Below the pieces are notes generated by a model. It did not search any database. It was not told the origin of the DNA and was given only the letters and a program-made list of their open reading frames with translations. The position numbers and the translations under genes were made by a program. From the NCBI GenBank assembly GCA_027625915.1, contig JANTQA010000011.1, positions 1 to 64,000 on the forward strand: a stretch of DNA of 64,000 nt, read 5' to 3'. The DNA comes from Anaeramoeba flamelloides. Its lineage: Eukaryota; Metamonada; Anaeramoebidae. This document shows positions 9,769 through 31,426 of this stretch, piece by piece (the first letter of the stretch is position 1; every line of letters begins with the position of its first letter).

Positions 9769-12700
9769 TGTTCAAGATTAAATAACTTATTAATTTCTAA
9801 CAATACCTACAGAAAAAAAAAAAAAAATCATATTTTGAAAAAGTGAGGTTTATAAAAAAAAAAAAATAAGAAAAAATTATAATTGTTATAATGCAAAAAC
9901 AAATGAAAAATAATTAAAATCCCATTATCAATTTTAAGATTACACAAAAATCAATACATTATTAATATCGGTAGGAACCTCGAATGAAGAGTAGTTGTTT
10001 CATAAATTAATCCATCTTTTTTTTTTTTCAAAAAAAATTATGGTTTGGAACTTGTTTTCAAGTTACTCATACCAACATCCAGTTAAATAATAAACCCAGT
10101 GTATAACTTATATGGTGTTCTTTTTAAGTCCTCGTTATATAATAATTTTCCTGAGAAATTATAATGGAGTTTGGTGAAAAATGAAAAAAGAAGAAATATA
10201 TTAATACTAGAACACTCACCAAACAAAAAATTATGAATTAGTCAAATTTTATTCAAGAAACAAACCAGATTACACTTTATTTAAAATCCAATTTAAAATT
10301 TAATTCAATAATTTTTAGCCCAAAATTACATTTATCATTTTTCAATTAATGCTTTAACATCTAATAAATTAATTTAGAAAAAAAAAACTTAAGGGGGTAT
10401 CAATCATAAAGCCAAAATCTTCACTTTTTTACTCTTCAAAGAGAATTATAAAACAAATTTGTTTATTATTGTTATGTTTGATAATTTTTTTGTATTCAAA
10501 CTACTAGTTTCAAAACAATTTATTAATTTTTTATATATATAAAATAAAATGCAACAATAGAAGGTTAAGCTGAATTGTTTTATCGACTTTTAGAAATGTT
10601 TAATGATGTACCTTTTGACGTATCTCAACATTCCATTTTGGTATTTTATTTTATATTTGAAAAAATTTTTCATCAATTATCCTTTAAGAAAGGACTTTGA
10701 ATAATAAAAATCGATGGAAATCAGAACCCAAGTAAACAATACAATTTTCAGATATAATTGAAAATTGATAAAAAACGTGAAATCATTAACTTTATGGTGG
10801 CTTCTGGTATTACATTCTTTTTCTAATTGAACTTACTCTAAAATTTAAAAGGAACAATATGTACTTGAGCTAACAAAAAAAAAATAAAAAAAGAGTTGAT
10901 GAACCATAACAATCTATAGATCTATTTTTTTATATTTAACCTTTTTGTGAAATATTTTGACTTTAAACTGTAATTTTTAAGTTTGATTGGGTAAAAACAA
11001 TGTTTTCAATAAAAAGAATTAAAAAATTAGAATAACATCGAAAGTTTGTTAGTATCCGGTGTATTTGTATTGTTAGTTCTATATATAATAATAGGTTGAG
11101 ATTTCATGTTTATTCCTTAATTGATTATTGTTGTTTATTTAACGGTAAATTCACAAACCAATCTTTCAACTAAATTGAAACCAAAAGTAAAATTATCTTT
11201 TGATCTGATCATTGGTTTAATTTCTTTCTTTTGATTTATTTTTCAAAATTAAATTATTTTTTTTTGAAATATCTTTCGTATTTATCCAAATTATTATTTT
11301 TCTGATTCTAAAATATGTTAAGATTACTTGAAAAGTTACAAAAGTTTTAAACTGGAATTAATTTTTAACACTGGCATGAATACCAATTTCATGATTTGTA
11401 ATATAAATCTTAACTAATAGAATCTAGCAATTCCAAAAAATTACACATTTTACTAAAATTGATTAGGAATTGAAATGAAAAATTGAACTTTAATCGTCCA
11501 AAAGAATAATTATTATGAATTCAAGGATTTTTTTAAAAATTCACCAAATAATGAATTTCAAAGATGAGAAAGAGTAATTGAAAAAATTATTTTTTTTGAT
11601 TTTAAAATTCAGTAACATTTTATTACATTTTTGAGTTCTAAAGATATTAAATTTTATCAAAAAGTTTTAAATAAATCTAATAATATTTTGAAAGTTCTAA
11701 AAAAGGAGATATTTTTATTTTACAAAAATTCAAAAAGAATTATCTATAAAAATATGTTAGATACTCATGAAAAGATAAAAAAAATGTGATTTCTTCTTTT
11801 ACTAATAATAAATAAATTAAAAAGAAAAAAGGAAAGAAAAAAAAAAGAATTTAATCAATTGACAAAAAAACTTGTTAAATATTATTGAAATTATTTTATG
11901 GAATAAAAGAATTCTTTTTTTTTAAACACATATATTTACAATTTAAAACAAAAAATTTAAATAAGAAATACCAATGAAACCTGAAATTCTCTTTTCTAAA
12001 ATAGAATTTGAATAAAAAATTAATTATTATTTAATTTTTTTTTTTTTTGAGATCTCTAAAATAGTTGGATTTGGGGAATATTTATTTGTGAAAATTCTGT
12101 TAAAATAATCACTAAATATAATATAAAAATAAAATCTGAAAATACAAAGTGGCGGATTTAGCCTTAGATCTCGAAAATATTATAATCTATAATAATCTTT
12201 AAAAAAAATAAATTTCTCAAATTTTTAATTAACATTTTTTTGTCGTTTTTTTTCTGAAATTTTAATTTTAAATTTTAGTAAAAGTTTTTCATTTTTGGAG
12301 TTAAATTTGGGGGGGGTCTAGAACTTAAATACATTGAATTATTTTCTTATAAACTATCAAATATTTTAATTTCAGTGAATTTTATGATGTTGTCCCCACA
12401 AAAAAAAAAAAAACTATATTTATATATTAAGTGATATTAAACTAGATTCCAAATATCTTTAACCATTTTTTTTTTTTCAACTATTTAAATAAAAAAAAAT
12501 AATAACGTGTATGGATATAAATAATTTTAATACATACTGATATATTGGAAATCAAATTACTCATTAAAATTTAAAAAAATTGGGAAAAATAAAAAATTAT
12601 TGAAAACTGAGATAACCAAGTTCTTCTTTTACACGATAAAAAAACAGTTAATATTATGTTTTATTACAATCTATAAATCAAAATTTTTTATTTCGTCTAC

Positions 12701-12971
12701 AAAACCAATTTGAAATAAGCCAAATTTCAAAATTAGGAGCAAACTTTTTTATTATTATGTTTTTCTTTTTAGATTTGAATTTCAAAAAATAAAATTATTA
12801 CACTGTATTTTTATTTCTTAATCCATATTGGTTATTCTCTCTAAACACTTTAGTAAAATACATTATTATTCAAAAAAAAAAAAGGCAATTAAACAGATTT
12901 TTTTCTGATCAAAAATCTGCCTCTATTTTTGAAATTAATCTTATAATATTTAATCATTAAAAACAAACTTC

Positions 12972-13518
12972 TAAACCCCATTTCGCTTAGAGTTGCCCAG
13001 CCAAAAAAGAAAAATTCAATTTATTTTTAATAATCATACCAAACGAAGATTGTTTAGAAATAAGAAAAATAATAAAACCCCTATGTATGTTTGGGATACA
13101 TAAAAGAAATACCTGAACAAACCATAAATTTCTAAAATAAAAAAAAATGTTAAAAAATTTTTGTGCCACTTTCATTGGAATCTCTCATGCATAATTTCTT
13201 AATTTCTTTGGAAAATTCAAATTGTTTACAACAAGATTTTTTAAAATTAAATAAATTCATTTTACAGAACATACAAAGCCTCAATTTTCTTTTTGTTAAT
13301 TTGGAGTTTCAAACATTTTTTTTTTCAAACTTAAATATTTCAAAAAAAAAAAAAGAAAAAAGAAAAAAAATCAAAAAAGAAAAAATTTGATAAAATGAGA
13401 AAAAATGATTCTGATCTCTAAAATTGAAAATTTATTTTGGGAATAATATTAGAACTAAACTCATCGAATTTGTTTGTTTCTTCAACAAAACTGGACCCCT
13501 TTGATTGAAAAGGAATTT
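12972..13518. mobile_element. Family A inverted-repeat element A2
   Basis: Begins TAAACCCCATTTCGCTTAGA and ends CCCTTTGATTGAAAAG then GAATTT. It aligns with A1 and A3 along its whole length (ATAATAAAA, GAACAAACCATAAATTTC, GTGCCACTTTCATTGGAA, GAGAAAAAATGATTCTGATC). Its ends have drifted more than those of A1 or A3. It lies 290 bp before the large BEACH exon. Confidence 0.75.
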
Positions 13519-13806
13519 CGTTTCAACAAAAGTAATTATACAATAACAAAAAAAAAATTGAAAAATAAAGTAAGAAGAATAAAAAGACAAAAACTCTTTT
13601 AAAAAATAATAATACTTTTATAGATTTTTCCAAATAATCAAAAATGAATAGAATTATCCCTTTTAAAAAGTCGTTTGAATTTTCTGAAATTTAATTTACA
13701 ACACCACTTAAACAATTTTGAACACTAATTTTAAAATATAATTTATTTAAATAATCATTTCTTTACTTTTTTTTTTTTATAACAAAATATAGGATTTTTA
13801 AAAAAA

Positions 13807-22282
<8,476 letters not shown>

Positions 22283-22507
22283 GTTTGTTTTTTCTTTTTT
22301 TTATTTTTTTCTTTTTTTTTTTTTTTCATTTTTTTTTTGTTTTTTCTTTTTTTTATTTTAAAAGTATCTAAAAATATTATTATTAGTGAGAGAAAGGAGT
22401 AATTAAAAAAAAAATATCAAAATAAAAAAAAAGAAGAAGAAAAAAAATGAAAATAAAAATATAAAAAATAACAATATCATTTGTATGACAAAATTAAAAA
22501 CGTATCC

Positions 22508-23335
22508 ACTGCCGTTAGGTTTTTAGAGATTTGAGAAAAAATATCCACTTTTTTTAGATTTTATTTAATTTGTTCAAATTCAGAAAAACCGCTGTTAGAT
22601 TTTTTTTTGATTTGAAAAATAGAAAGAAAAATACTTAAATGTTTTTTTATTTCTCAAATTAAAAAAAAAGCGCAGTTAGGTTTTCTTGAGTTTTCTTTTT
22701 ATTCCAAAAATCAAGAGATTTTCGTTAGGTTTTTTTTGGTTTTCTATTTATTTGTGAAAATTAATAGATTTTCGTTAGGTTTTTTTTTTACTTTTCGAAA
22801 TAAACCGAAAATTTATTAAAATTTTCTGTTTATTTCAAAAAGTAAAAAAAACCTAGAACACCTCACAAATAAAATATAAAACCTCAAAAAAACCTAGAAC
22901 ACTTTCCATAAATAAACAGAAAACTTCAAAAAAAACTGAAGTTCGTCTTTCCAGAATTTAAAAGAATAGAGTAGTTCTTTGATTTCTCTATATTCTTTCG
23001 AATTCTGGAAAAGAGCTGCCAGATTTTTTTTTTAATTTAAGAAATTAAAAGAAAATTTCAAAAATTTTCTTTTTATTTCTTAAATTAAAAAAAAAAAAAA
23101 AACAAGGAACTTGACGACACTTGACGACACATCCCCGGAATTAATATGAGAGGTAAAAATCTCATAGAAAGATTATCAATAATAAATAAAAATTCCGCAA
23201 TCTATGATAGATAAATTTTTATACCGCTGTAGTTAGGTTTTTTTTAAATTTAAAATAATTTGGTAAAATTTTAGATTTTACTCATTTTTTTTAAATTGAA
23301 AAAAACCTAGACACTACCTCTAAAAGTGGTTCCTA
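22508..23335. repeat. Palindrome cluster C2, inside the BEACH intron
   Basis: At least six hairpin units. The best pairs TTAGGTTTTTTTTTACTTTT (22776 on, continuing CGAAATAAACCGAAAATTT) with AAATTTTC, TTTATTTC and AAAAAGTAAAAAAAACCTAG (to about 22855). Others start CCGTTAGGTTTTTAGAG (22511), CTGTTAGATTTTTTTTTGA (22592) and CAGTTAGGTTTTCTTGAG (22673). A CTTGACGACA doublet lies near 23110. Arms match those of C1 and C3. Confidence 0.75.
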
Positions 23336-23589
23336 GCTAACTAATATTTATTTTTTTTATTAATACAAATATTTTTTATTTTCAATTTTTTATTATTAGT
23401 TTTTCTTTATTACTTTAATTTTTCTAACTATTAGAGCTTTGATTAAAAATTCTCGACAAGAACAATAAATTTCATAATTTTGATTAATGATACTAAAGAG
23501 TTTCTATGTATTTTTCAAAGTAACTAATAATAGCAAAAAAAGATCTCTTGTAAAATGAATCGGGGATTTTGTCTTTAAAAAACATTGAT

Positions 23590-23819
23590 CTACTATTTAT
23601 TCAAAATAAATAAAACAAAATTTTCATTCAGCTTTCCAAAAAAAATATTTTTTAAAATATATGTCAAAATTTAAATATTTAATCCCATAAAGAAGTTATA
23701 ACCATGATCCCCCCTTCTATATTTGAGTCTTTTTGATGATTTATTGGATTCTATGAATTTTTTTTTTTTTCGAAAGTTAAATGTACATTTTGTTCATTCT
23801 ATTTTACAATTGAAAGTAG
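23590..23819. mobile_element. Inverted-repeat element M2
   Basis: The left end CTACTATTTATTCAAAATAA leads into ACAAAATTTTCATTCAGCTT. The right end, read in reverse, is CTACTTTCAATTGTAAAATA then AACAAAAT. About 230 bp, with arms roughly 45 bp and imperfect. It matches M1 (40349-40600) in both ends and carries no frame. Confidence 0.6.
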
Positions 23820-25782
23820 AAACAAAATTAAAATGAACGCAACTGGTTGTAATAAAAATCAATCTCGATTTAGAAAGAATTGTTCATTTTTAATTTTCTT
23901 GAAGAAGACAAGTATTAAAAAAAAATAATTTTAGAAAATTCCCCAAGTTCACTTTTTAATAATTTTGAAATTTTAGGTACTATCATTAATTTGTTTTTTT
24001 TTTTTTCAGAATAAAATGGTAATAAATATATAATCTCAAAACTTCTACATGCTTTTGATCCGTTTACAACCAAAATTTTTGTTTACTTTTGAAAGTTTTA
24101 AAATTAAACTAATATAAATTTTATTTTTTAGAGAATTTTCAGCTGAATTTGTAAGGTTGTTTAATTTTCTAAATTTCTAGTTATTTCCGAAAAAGTGAGA
24201 TTTTTTTTTTATATTTTATAGAAATATTTTATTTTTAGGCATTTGCTTTTATAAACAAGTAATCAGAAATTAACTGAAATATTAATACCAAATTAAATCA
24301 ACACCTTTGTATTTATTTCAAAATATTTTTTCATCAAAAATAATTCAAAAAAAATGAAAAATAAAATTTACACTTTTTTCGAACAAAACAATTGAGACTA
24401 AAATTGATGAAAAATGTGGAATATTGTAAGAATACAAATGATTTTTAAAACAATAAAAAGGGTTTTATAAGTTTTTCCTTTCTATTAGAACTTTTTTCAA
24501 AATTAAACTCCTTTGGAAAAACAATTTTTTCTCTCAAAAAAAGAAAATAATAAATCTCCAATTTTCATTCACCTAAAAAATATCATATTAAAATTGAGAT
24601 CAGAAACTTTTATATCTTAATTTAGATAATTTCTTACAAAAAAAAAACAAATTGAATTATTAGAAAGAATCAATTTATCGTAAATAACAATTTTGGATGT
24701 TTAAATAATTATCTTGGAATTAAGTTTAATAAAGATATTCAAAAATAAATTTTTCCTCACTTTTTTAGAAAATGGCTTATTTTGAGATCAATATTTGAAA
24801 AAAGAATTTGGAAATCAAATTTGTAAAAAACAGTTTTTGTTTAATCAATAATAAAAAGTAAAGAGGTGAGTAATTCAAGTAATAGATTGTTTATATTCAT
24901 GCAAATTAAGAAGATAAAGAAGAAAAATATCTTCGAAAATTAACTTTGGTTGAATTTTTTATTTCGTTCTTGATTTCAATAAGTTTATTTGAAAAGGTGA
25001 TCGTTCTTATTTGGTTCTAAAAAAGAAAATATTCGTTTAAAAATACACACCTTCTCGTGCCGATTTTTTTATTCATTCTATGATTAATTTCAAGCATTCC
25101 GATAAACACATTTCTCGATTCAAAAGCATAATTTAATAAAATCAAAAATTTAATAAAAAAATGTTCAAGAAATTGAAAAAATAAAGATTTACTTCTGAAT
25201 TTACTTTTAGTTCTTTTTCTTTTCATTAATAGAGTAATAAATGATATTTTGGATTTCAAAGTTTCAATATCCTGTGATATTCAAAAAATCTTTTTTCGTT
25301 AATGGTTCTCGCAATTATACTTTTCAAAAATTATAAAATGGATCAATTTCCTTAAATAATGTATTATTCATCTTTCTTATAAAAATAAATACCAATTTTA
25401 TTTTTTTTTAGAGTATTCCCATGGATTAATAACATAAAGAATTCTTTTATCAGATGAAAAACAATGACTCTTTTTTATTTTGATTTTAATTTTAAGAATA
25501 TTTTTTATTTTTTCCTTTAATAAAAAAAAAAGGGAATTTTACAACTCTTAAAATAAAATCAATAAAGAATTTTGAAAATATTTTTTAAATCAATATAAAG
25601 TCTTTAAAGGGGACAACGAAAAAGAATATTTATGAATGTATCTTGAAACAAAATAATTTTTTTTATATTCATTTATTTATTTCTGAATTTTAACTCCTAT
25701 ATTGTGTTATTTATTTATAAATAAAAAAAAAATAAAATAAAAATAAAAAAAAAAAACGAATTAATAATAAAATTATAAATAG

Positions 25783-27461
25783 ATGGGAGATTTGATAATC
25801 CTGATCGAATATTCTATTCCATACCGCTTGCTTGGAAGAATATTTATGATTCAGTATCAGAAGTTAAAGAATTAATTCCTGAATTTTTTTATTTCCCAGA
25901 TTTTTTATATAACGATAATGTATTTGATTTGGGTGTAAAACACCATGATAATGAAAAAAAGGAAAAAGTGAATCATGTACAATTGCCACCGTGGGCAAGT
26001 TCTGCCGAAGAATTTATTGAAATTAATAGAAAGGCTTTAGAAAGCGAATATGTAAGCGAGCATCTAAATGAATGGATTGATCTAATTTTTGGTTATAAGC
26101 AACGCGGCAAAGAAGCTGTAAAGGCAAAAAATGTATATTTCTATTTGACTTATCCTGATAGTATTGATTTGGAATTAATTAAAGATGAAGAAGAAAGAAA
26201 GATTATTGAATTACAAATTGAAAATTATGGTCAATGTTGTGGTCAAGTATTTACAAAGCCTCATCCAAGGAGATTAAGCTTGGATGAATTGGGTAAAAAT
26301 CCTTTATTTTTTTCCTTTGGTGATTTTAAAAAATTGAATATTATTGAATGTGCAGTAACTAACAAGAAAATAATTTTTAATCAATTTCTTGAATCAAGCA
26401 ATGTTTTAATATCTTTTGATAAATTGCATAGAATGTTTTCTTGTTCTTGTAATTTAACGTTGATTAAAGAAAATACGCAATCTAGTAAATTAAATAATAG
26501 TGTGCCAAGTAATAATCTCCATATCAAGACAAATAATGTAAAAGAGAAAAGGGTTAATAATAACAAGAATGGCTTTAATAGTAATAGTAATAATAATAAT
26601 AATAATCAAATTAATAATAAGAAGAAGAATAATAAAGATAAAGATAATGATAATAATAATAATTTTCTAACTTTAATTGAACCAATAAATTATAATAAGA
26701 GTTTAACAATCTCTTTTCATTCTTCAATTATTAGCAAAAAGGATTTTTCAAATTGCTTTGCAATATCCAAAGATGAAAAATTATTATATACATGTGGTTA
26801 TTGGGATTACACTTTAAAAATAGTTAATATTGAAACAAGTAAATTGGTTCAAACGGTTATCGGGCATAAAGATATCATTACTTGTCTATGCAGAGACTCT
26901 AATTTGTTAGTAACCGGGTCAAAGGATGCAACAATAATTGTATGGTATTTGGATAGGAAAAATAATAAAATTATTGAAAATACCAAGTTTATTTTGTATG
27001 GGCATGACGATGAAATTAATGCTGTGAAGGTGAATAAAGACTTGGATATTGTTGTTTCTGGCTCACAGGATGGATCATTGTTAATACATTCTTTAATACA
27101 TAAAAAATTTATTAGAAGAATTGAAATTGGTTCTCCCATATCCAAGATATTGATTTCCAAACAAGGTAAAATAGTAGTTTACTCGGATTTTGATAAATTA
27201 TTAAGGCTCTATTCAATAAATGGAAAGTTATTACACACTTCTAGAAAAATACATTTAAAATGCTTTCTATTGTCTAATAATGATCAATTGCTAATTGGAA
27301 TTACCAGTAAGAAAATTGAAATTCTGAATTTAGATAATTTGTCAGATTATTACAGCTATTTATTAAAAAAATCGGTAACTTCCGTTTCAATTACCAAAGA
27401 TGATAAAATTCTGTTTTGTGGAACGAAAGATGGTAACATTTTAATTAGTAAAATTTTATAA
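25783..27461 (+). CDS. BEACH gene last exon: rest of BEACH domain plus WD40 repeats
   Basis: It follows acceptor AAATAG and starts with AT completing an Asp codon. The remaining BEACH domain is strongly conserved: RFDNPDRIFYSIPLAW, SEVKELIPEFFYFPDF, FDLGVK, LPPWA, HLNEWIDLIFGYKQRG, LTYP, then QIENYGQ and FTKPHPRR, which mark its end. A spacer with Asn/Lys runs (~26560-26670) leads to C-terminal WD40-type repeats (SKDEKLLYTCGYWDYTLKI, VTGSKDATIIVWYLD, VVSGSQDGSLLIHSL, FCGTKDGNILISK), enough for a partial or full propeller. The gene ends at TAA 27459-27461. An in-exon ATG at 25929 is not a start, since coding continues upstream to the acceptor. Confidence 0.96.
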
Positions 27462-30448
27462 TTTTGCAATTTTGGTGTTTATTATTAAATTGAATAATAA
27501 TTAAAATAAATATTTTTTTTAATCAACTTTTTTGTGAAAAAATAATTATTTTTTTTTTCTTTTAGTTTTAAAATCATTTTAATACAAGTATTTTAGTATT
27601 CCATTTTTTTTTTTTTTTTTTTTTTTTGAAGATTTAATCTCTTAATTATTAGTTTAAATTTTATTAGCTAAGTTATGGAAAAGTGAAAAATATTTTAATT
27701 GATAAATTGAATATATTGATCAAAAAAAAAAAAATGTAATTTGTTAGAAAATAATGTTAAAGACTTTAAAGTGGGTAAGAATATAATAATAAAAATGTTT
27801 TATTTGATTTATTTTTAGAGTTTGATATTAAAATGGTAAATTAGTTTTATTAGTATACATACTATATTTAATTATTTTTTTAATAATCAGAATTTATTTT
27901 TAAATCAATGATTTTTTTTTTTTTACTTTCATTATTAAATCTTATAAAATTTTATAATATTATAATGTATTTTTTTCTATTTATAATATTAATATTTATT
28001 AAGAAAGAAAAACATCACATAAAATGAGACTATAGAATAATAATAAATAAAAAATAAAAATAAAAAATAGATTATTCGTCGGTTATTTTCTAGGATGAAT
28101 AATTAAATAAGTTATTTTTCAAAAATTATCACTGATATATGTTTTTTTTTTTTTCTAGTTTGTATTGTCTTTTCTCAAATTATTATCAATCAAAAATTTC
28201 AATTTTTATATTAAAAGAAATTTTTTATAAATATATAAAATTATCATTGTTTTAAAAAAAAAATTTTTTCTCATTCTTTCAAATAATGAAAAGAGATTAG
28301 TTACTTTTTTTTAACAGATGAGGGTACAAAAAGAATAAAAGCAACACTTGGATAATTATGATGTTTTTTTTGGCTTCTCGGTATGGTTATTCTATTCCGA
28401 TCATGATTAGAATTTTATTTCAATTTTTTTTAAATTCCAAAAACTTGATATAAACATTTTTTATTACCAAAAAAAGTAAAAAACAATTTTTAGTTAAAAG
28501 ATAACATTTGGGATTTGTTTGAAATTTGTAAAAATTCATCTAAAAGAAAAATATTTGTTAACTTTAAAAAACTTGTAACTGTTCTTAAGTTACATTAAAA
28601 TTAAAAAAATGATAATATTCTTAATTTTTAAAAGTTAAAATCCTAATAACTTTTGTAATAGAAAGTTATTGTATTTTATTCTTTAAATTCCTTTTAAATT
28701 TTGAAATCATTTGAAAAAAACAAAAATGTTATGAATTAAATAAAGTGGATAAAATTCTTAGGGTATTTTTATTGTAATTTTTGAAAAAAAAAATTCATTT
28801 TTAGATGGGAGTATTTTTTCTAATTTAATCAATTTTTTTGTTTTTTTGTGGCTTTTTTTTTCTTGTAATTTTTTCTCATTTAATCAATTTTTATTTTTTT
28901 TTTAAAAGCTCATTTTAAAAAAAAATGTTTTAAACTCCAAATTAACTTTTTGAAAAGATAAGTGTGGTATTTTCTTTTAAAATCAATACATTTACTATTA
29001 AAAATATTTTAATTTTCAACAATTTTAATTACTGAAGAAATTGACAAATTTTGCACATGACCTTATATTTAAATATGAGTACAAATTTTTTTTTAACATT
29101 TTATTGTTTTGAAAAATTAATAGTTTGTTAAGAAATTTCATTTAATGGATATCAATTCTAAACAGTAATTGGTTTGTTCTCTTAGTTCTAATTAATCCTA
29201 AATTGGTTGACCTTTGAAAAAAATCGAATTTTTTATTTTTTGAATGGTAACCTTTAAGTCAAATGATGTTTAAATCATAATAAGATATTTTAAATGAACA
29301 ATGGTATCAAAATTCATTATGAAAATTGTTTCGAAATAACAACTAATTTGTTGATTTAAAATTTTCCAAATAAAAGTTTTCCATGAAGAATTAAAAACAA
29401 AACCAAATTAAAAATAAGTAATTGTATTAAAAATTCCAGAAAGATCAATAAATATTGGATTTTTTTTTATTTTTTCTTGATCTATCTTTTTCATTTTTTT
29501 ATAATTTCCATTTTTTATATTGGTTTGAAAATAGTTTATACAAGAGATAAATTCTCCATCTATTTATTAAAACATTCATTTATTTGGTTTAAGAAATGAT
29601 TTTGAAGAATTTACTTTCAAATAAACGTTGGCACTCAAAATTTGAAAAATGTACTTACTCCCTTAATAAGATTTTTTCATTAAATAGGAATTTTTCTTCT
29701 TCATAAAAAGTGAATTGGGGTTTAGTGTATTTTCAATAAATTTCCTTTCTGCAAAAACGATATTAAATAATTATCTATTTATAAATTATTTCATTTATTG
29801 GAAAAAAAAACTGATTTAACAACTAATATTGTTTTTCAAAATAAGTTTAAGAATTATATTTTTGTAATAAAATAGTCTTTAGATTTATATTTGATCCTTT
29901 AAACTTGTCTTGAAATCCATATTATTTTTCAGAAATTCGATAATATTTTACAGAAAAAAAAAAGGATATGATTTTTAATCGAATAATTCAACTTTTGTTT
30001 TATTTTGCAAATGGATTTTATACATACGTTTATGCTATCGAAAGTTAAAGTGAATTAGCTTCCAATAACAACATACTTTCATTTTGTACACTTTTAAGAT
30101 CAAAGTTAATCCCTTAAATAAAGTAAAAGAAATAATTTTATTTCATTTCTATATTATTATATGAAAAAAAGGTGTTTCTAATTTGATTTTAAAATAAATT
30201 AAAATGATTTTTTATTTTGATTTTTGTTTCTCAATTAAATTGTGTTTTTTTATTTTTTAAAAATGGAAAAGTTAAAATATTTTTTCGGGCTTTTTTTTTA
30301 CTCGTTTCTTTATATTTTTTTTTAAAAAAAAAAAGAAATATAGTAGATTGGGTTTAGTTTATTTGTACGTTTTTCTCCTGCACTATTATTTAAAAGTAAA
30401 TTGTCTATAATAATATATTATATAACAAAAAAAAAAAATCATGATTCT
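27462..30448. other. Intergenic A/T-rich DNA between convergent genes
   Basis: Separates the 3' ends of the BEACH gene (+) and the kinase gene (-). It is rich in A and T homopolymers, including a run of about 24 T residues near 27605-27628. A short direct repeat TTTAATCAATTTTT occurs twice near 28820 and 28880. I see no gene, inverted-repeat element or structured RNA in it. Confidence 0.6.
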
Positions 30449-31378
30449 TTAAAATTTCTTGGAACTAAAAGGATCTAAATTCATAAAATCTTTTGAGCTG
30501 ATAACTTTTTTTGGTTGGTTGGATTTTTGTTGATTCCAAGTAAATTGATTGTTATTTTGGAAACCATTATTTCTATTTTGATTACTATTCCAATTATTAT
30601 TATTATTATTATTTGAATTCCAATTATTATTGTTCCTATTCCAATTATTATTATTATTATTATTCCAATTATTACTATTACTATTACTATTATAATAATT
30701 TGATCTATTATTATTATTATTATTCCAGCTATTATTATTATTAGTATTAGTATTTTTATTCGTCAAAGTTGTATTTGTTATGTTATTATTATAATTTGTT
30801 TTCTTTGTTTGATTTGGTGATTGTTTTTTGATCAAATTTTTAACATTAGATTGAAATAAATTTACTTTTCCTGTTGCCTTTTTTGTTGGTTTACTTGTGA
30901 TTGAAAATGATGATAAACTATTCAGTATTTGATCATCAATTGTGTTTGGTTTTTCTTTTACTTTTATTTCTTTTTGTTTGTGATTATTTGATTGTTTTAA
31001 ATTTGTTGTAGCAAATGATGAAAATAATTCAGAGGTTGTTTTACCACCAATAGTTGGTTCTAATTGTTTATTTGAAAATAGTATATTATTTTGGATTTGT
31101 GTTTGGGTTTTTTTTTGTGTCTGAGTTTTGGTTTTTTTTTGGGTTTGGGTTTGGATTTGGGTTTTTGTTTTTGTTTTTGTTTGTGTTTGTGTTTGTGTTT
31201 GATTTTGATTATTTCTTTTAATCTTTTTCGATCTACTAATTGATCTTTCAGAACGTTTTGGATTGAATTCTTCTCCAAATTCTTCTTCTCCAAATTCTTC
31301 TTCTTTTCGGTTTCCAGATAAGATTCCTGTTTGTTCTAATTTCTTCTCTTCCTGTTGAATTTGGATCATGGGGGAAAT

Positions 31379-31426
<48 letters not shown>

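Larger units (their letters stand above)
8913..13792 (+). other. Putative 4.9-kb intron 1 of the BEACH gene
   Basis: Runs from GTTTGA to AATATAG. It contains two family A elements (9218-9768 and 12972-13518). The remaining 3.2 kb is A/T-rich with homopolymer runs and no frame I trust. If the 5' exon is wrong, this is simply intergenic DNA. Confidence 0.5.
22283..25782 (+). other. 3.5-kb intron splitting the BEACH domain
   Basis: Donor G|GTTTGT at 22282/22283 and acceptor AAATAG at 25782. The join restores an uninterrupted BEACH domain (SIELH-D-GRFDNPDR), so the intron is well supported. It contains palindrome cluster C2 (22508-23335) and inverted-repeat element M2 (23590-23819). The remaining roughly 2 kb (23820-25780) shows nothing recognisable. 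Confidence 0.93.

Noticed and set aside
12987-13390. Frames on both strands in this interval
   Set aside because: They lie in element A2; A1 and A3 carry stops at the equivalent places, so no coding is conserved.
28361-28420. GGCTTCTCGGTATGG as a U2-like RNA
   Set aside because: Only a few bases fit U2's 5' end; the following branch-point recognition and Sm sites are missing.
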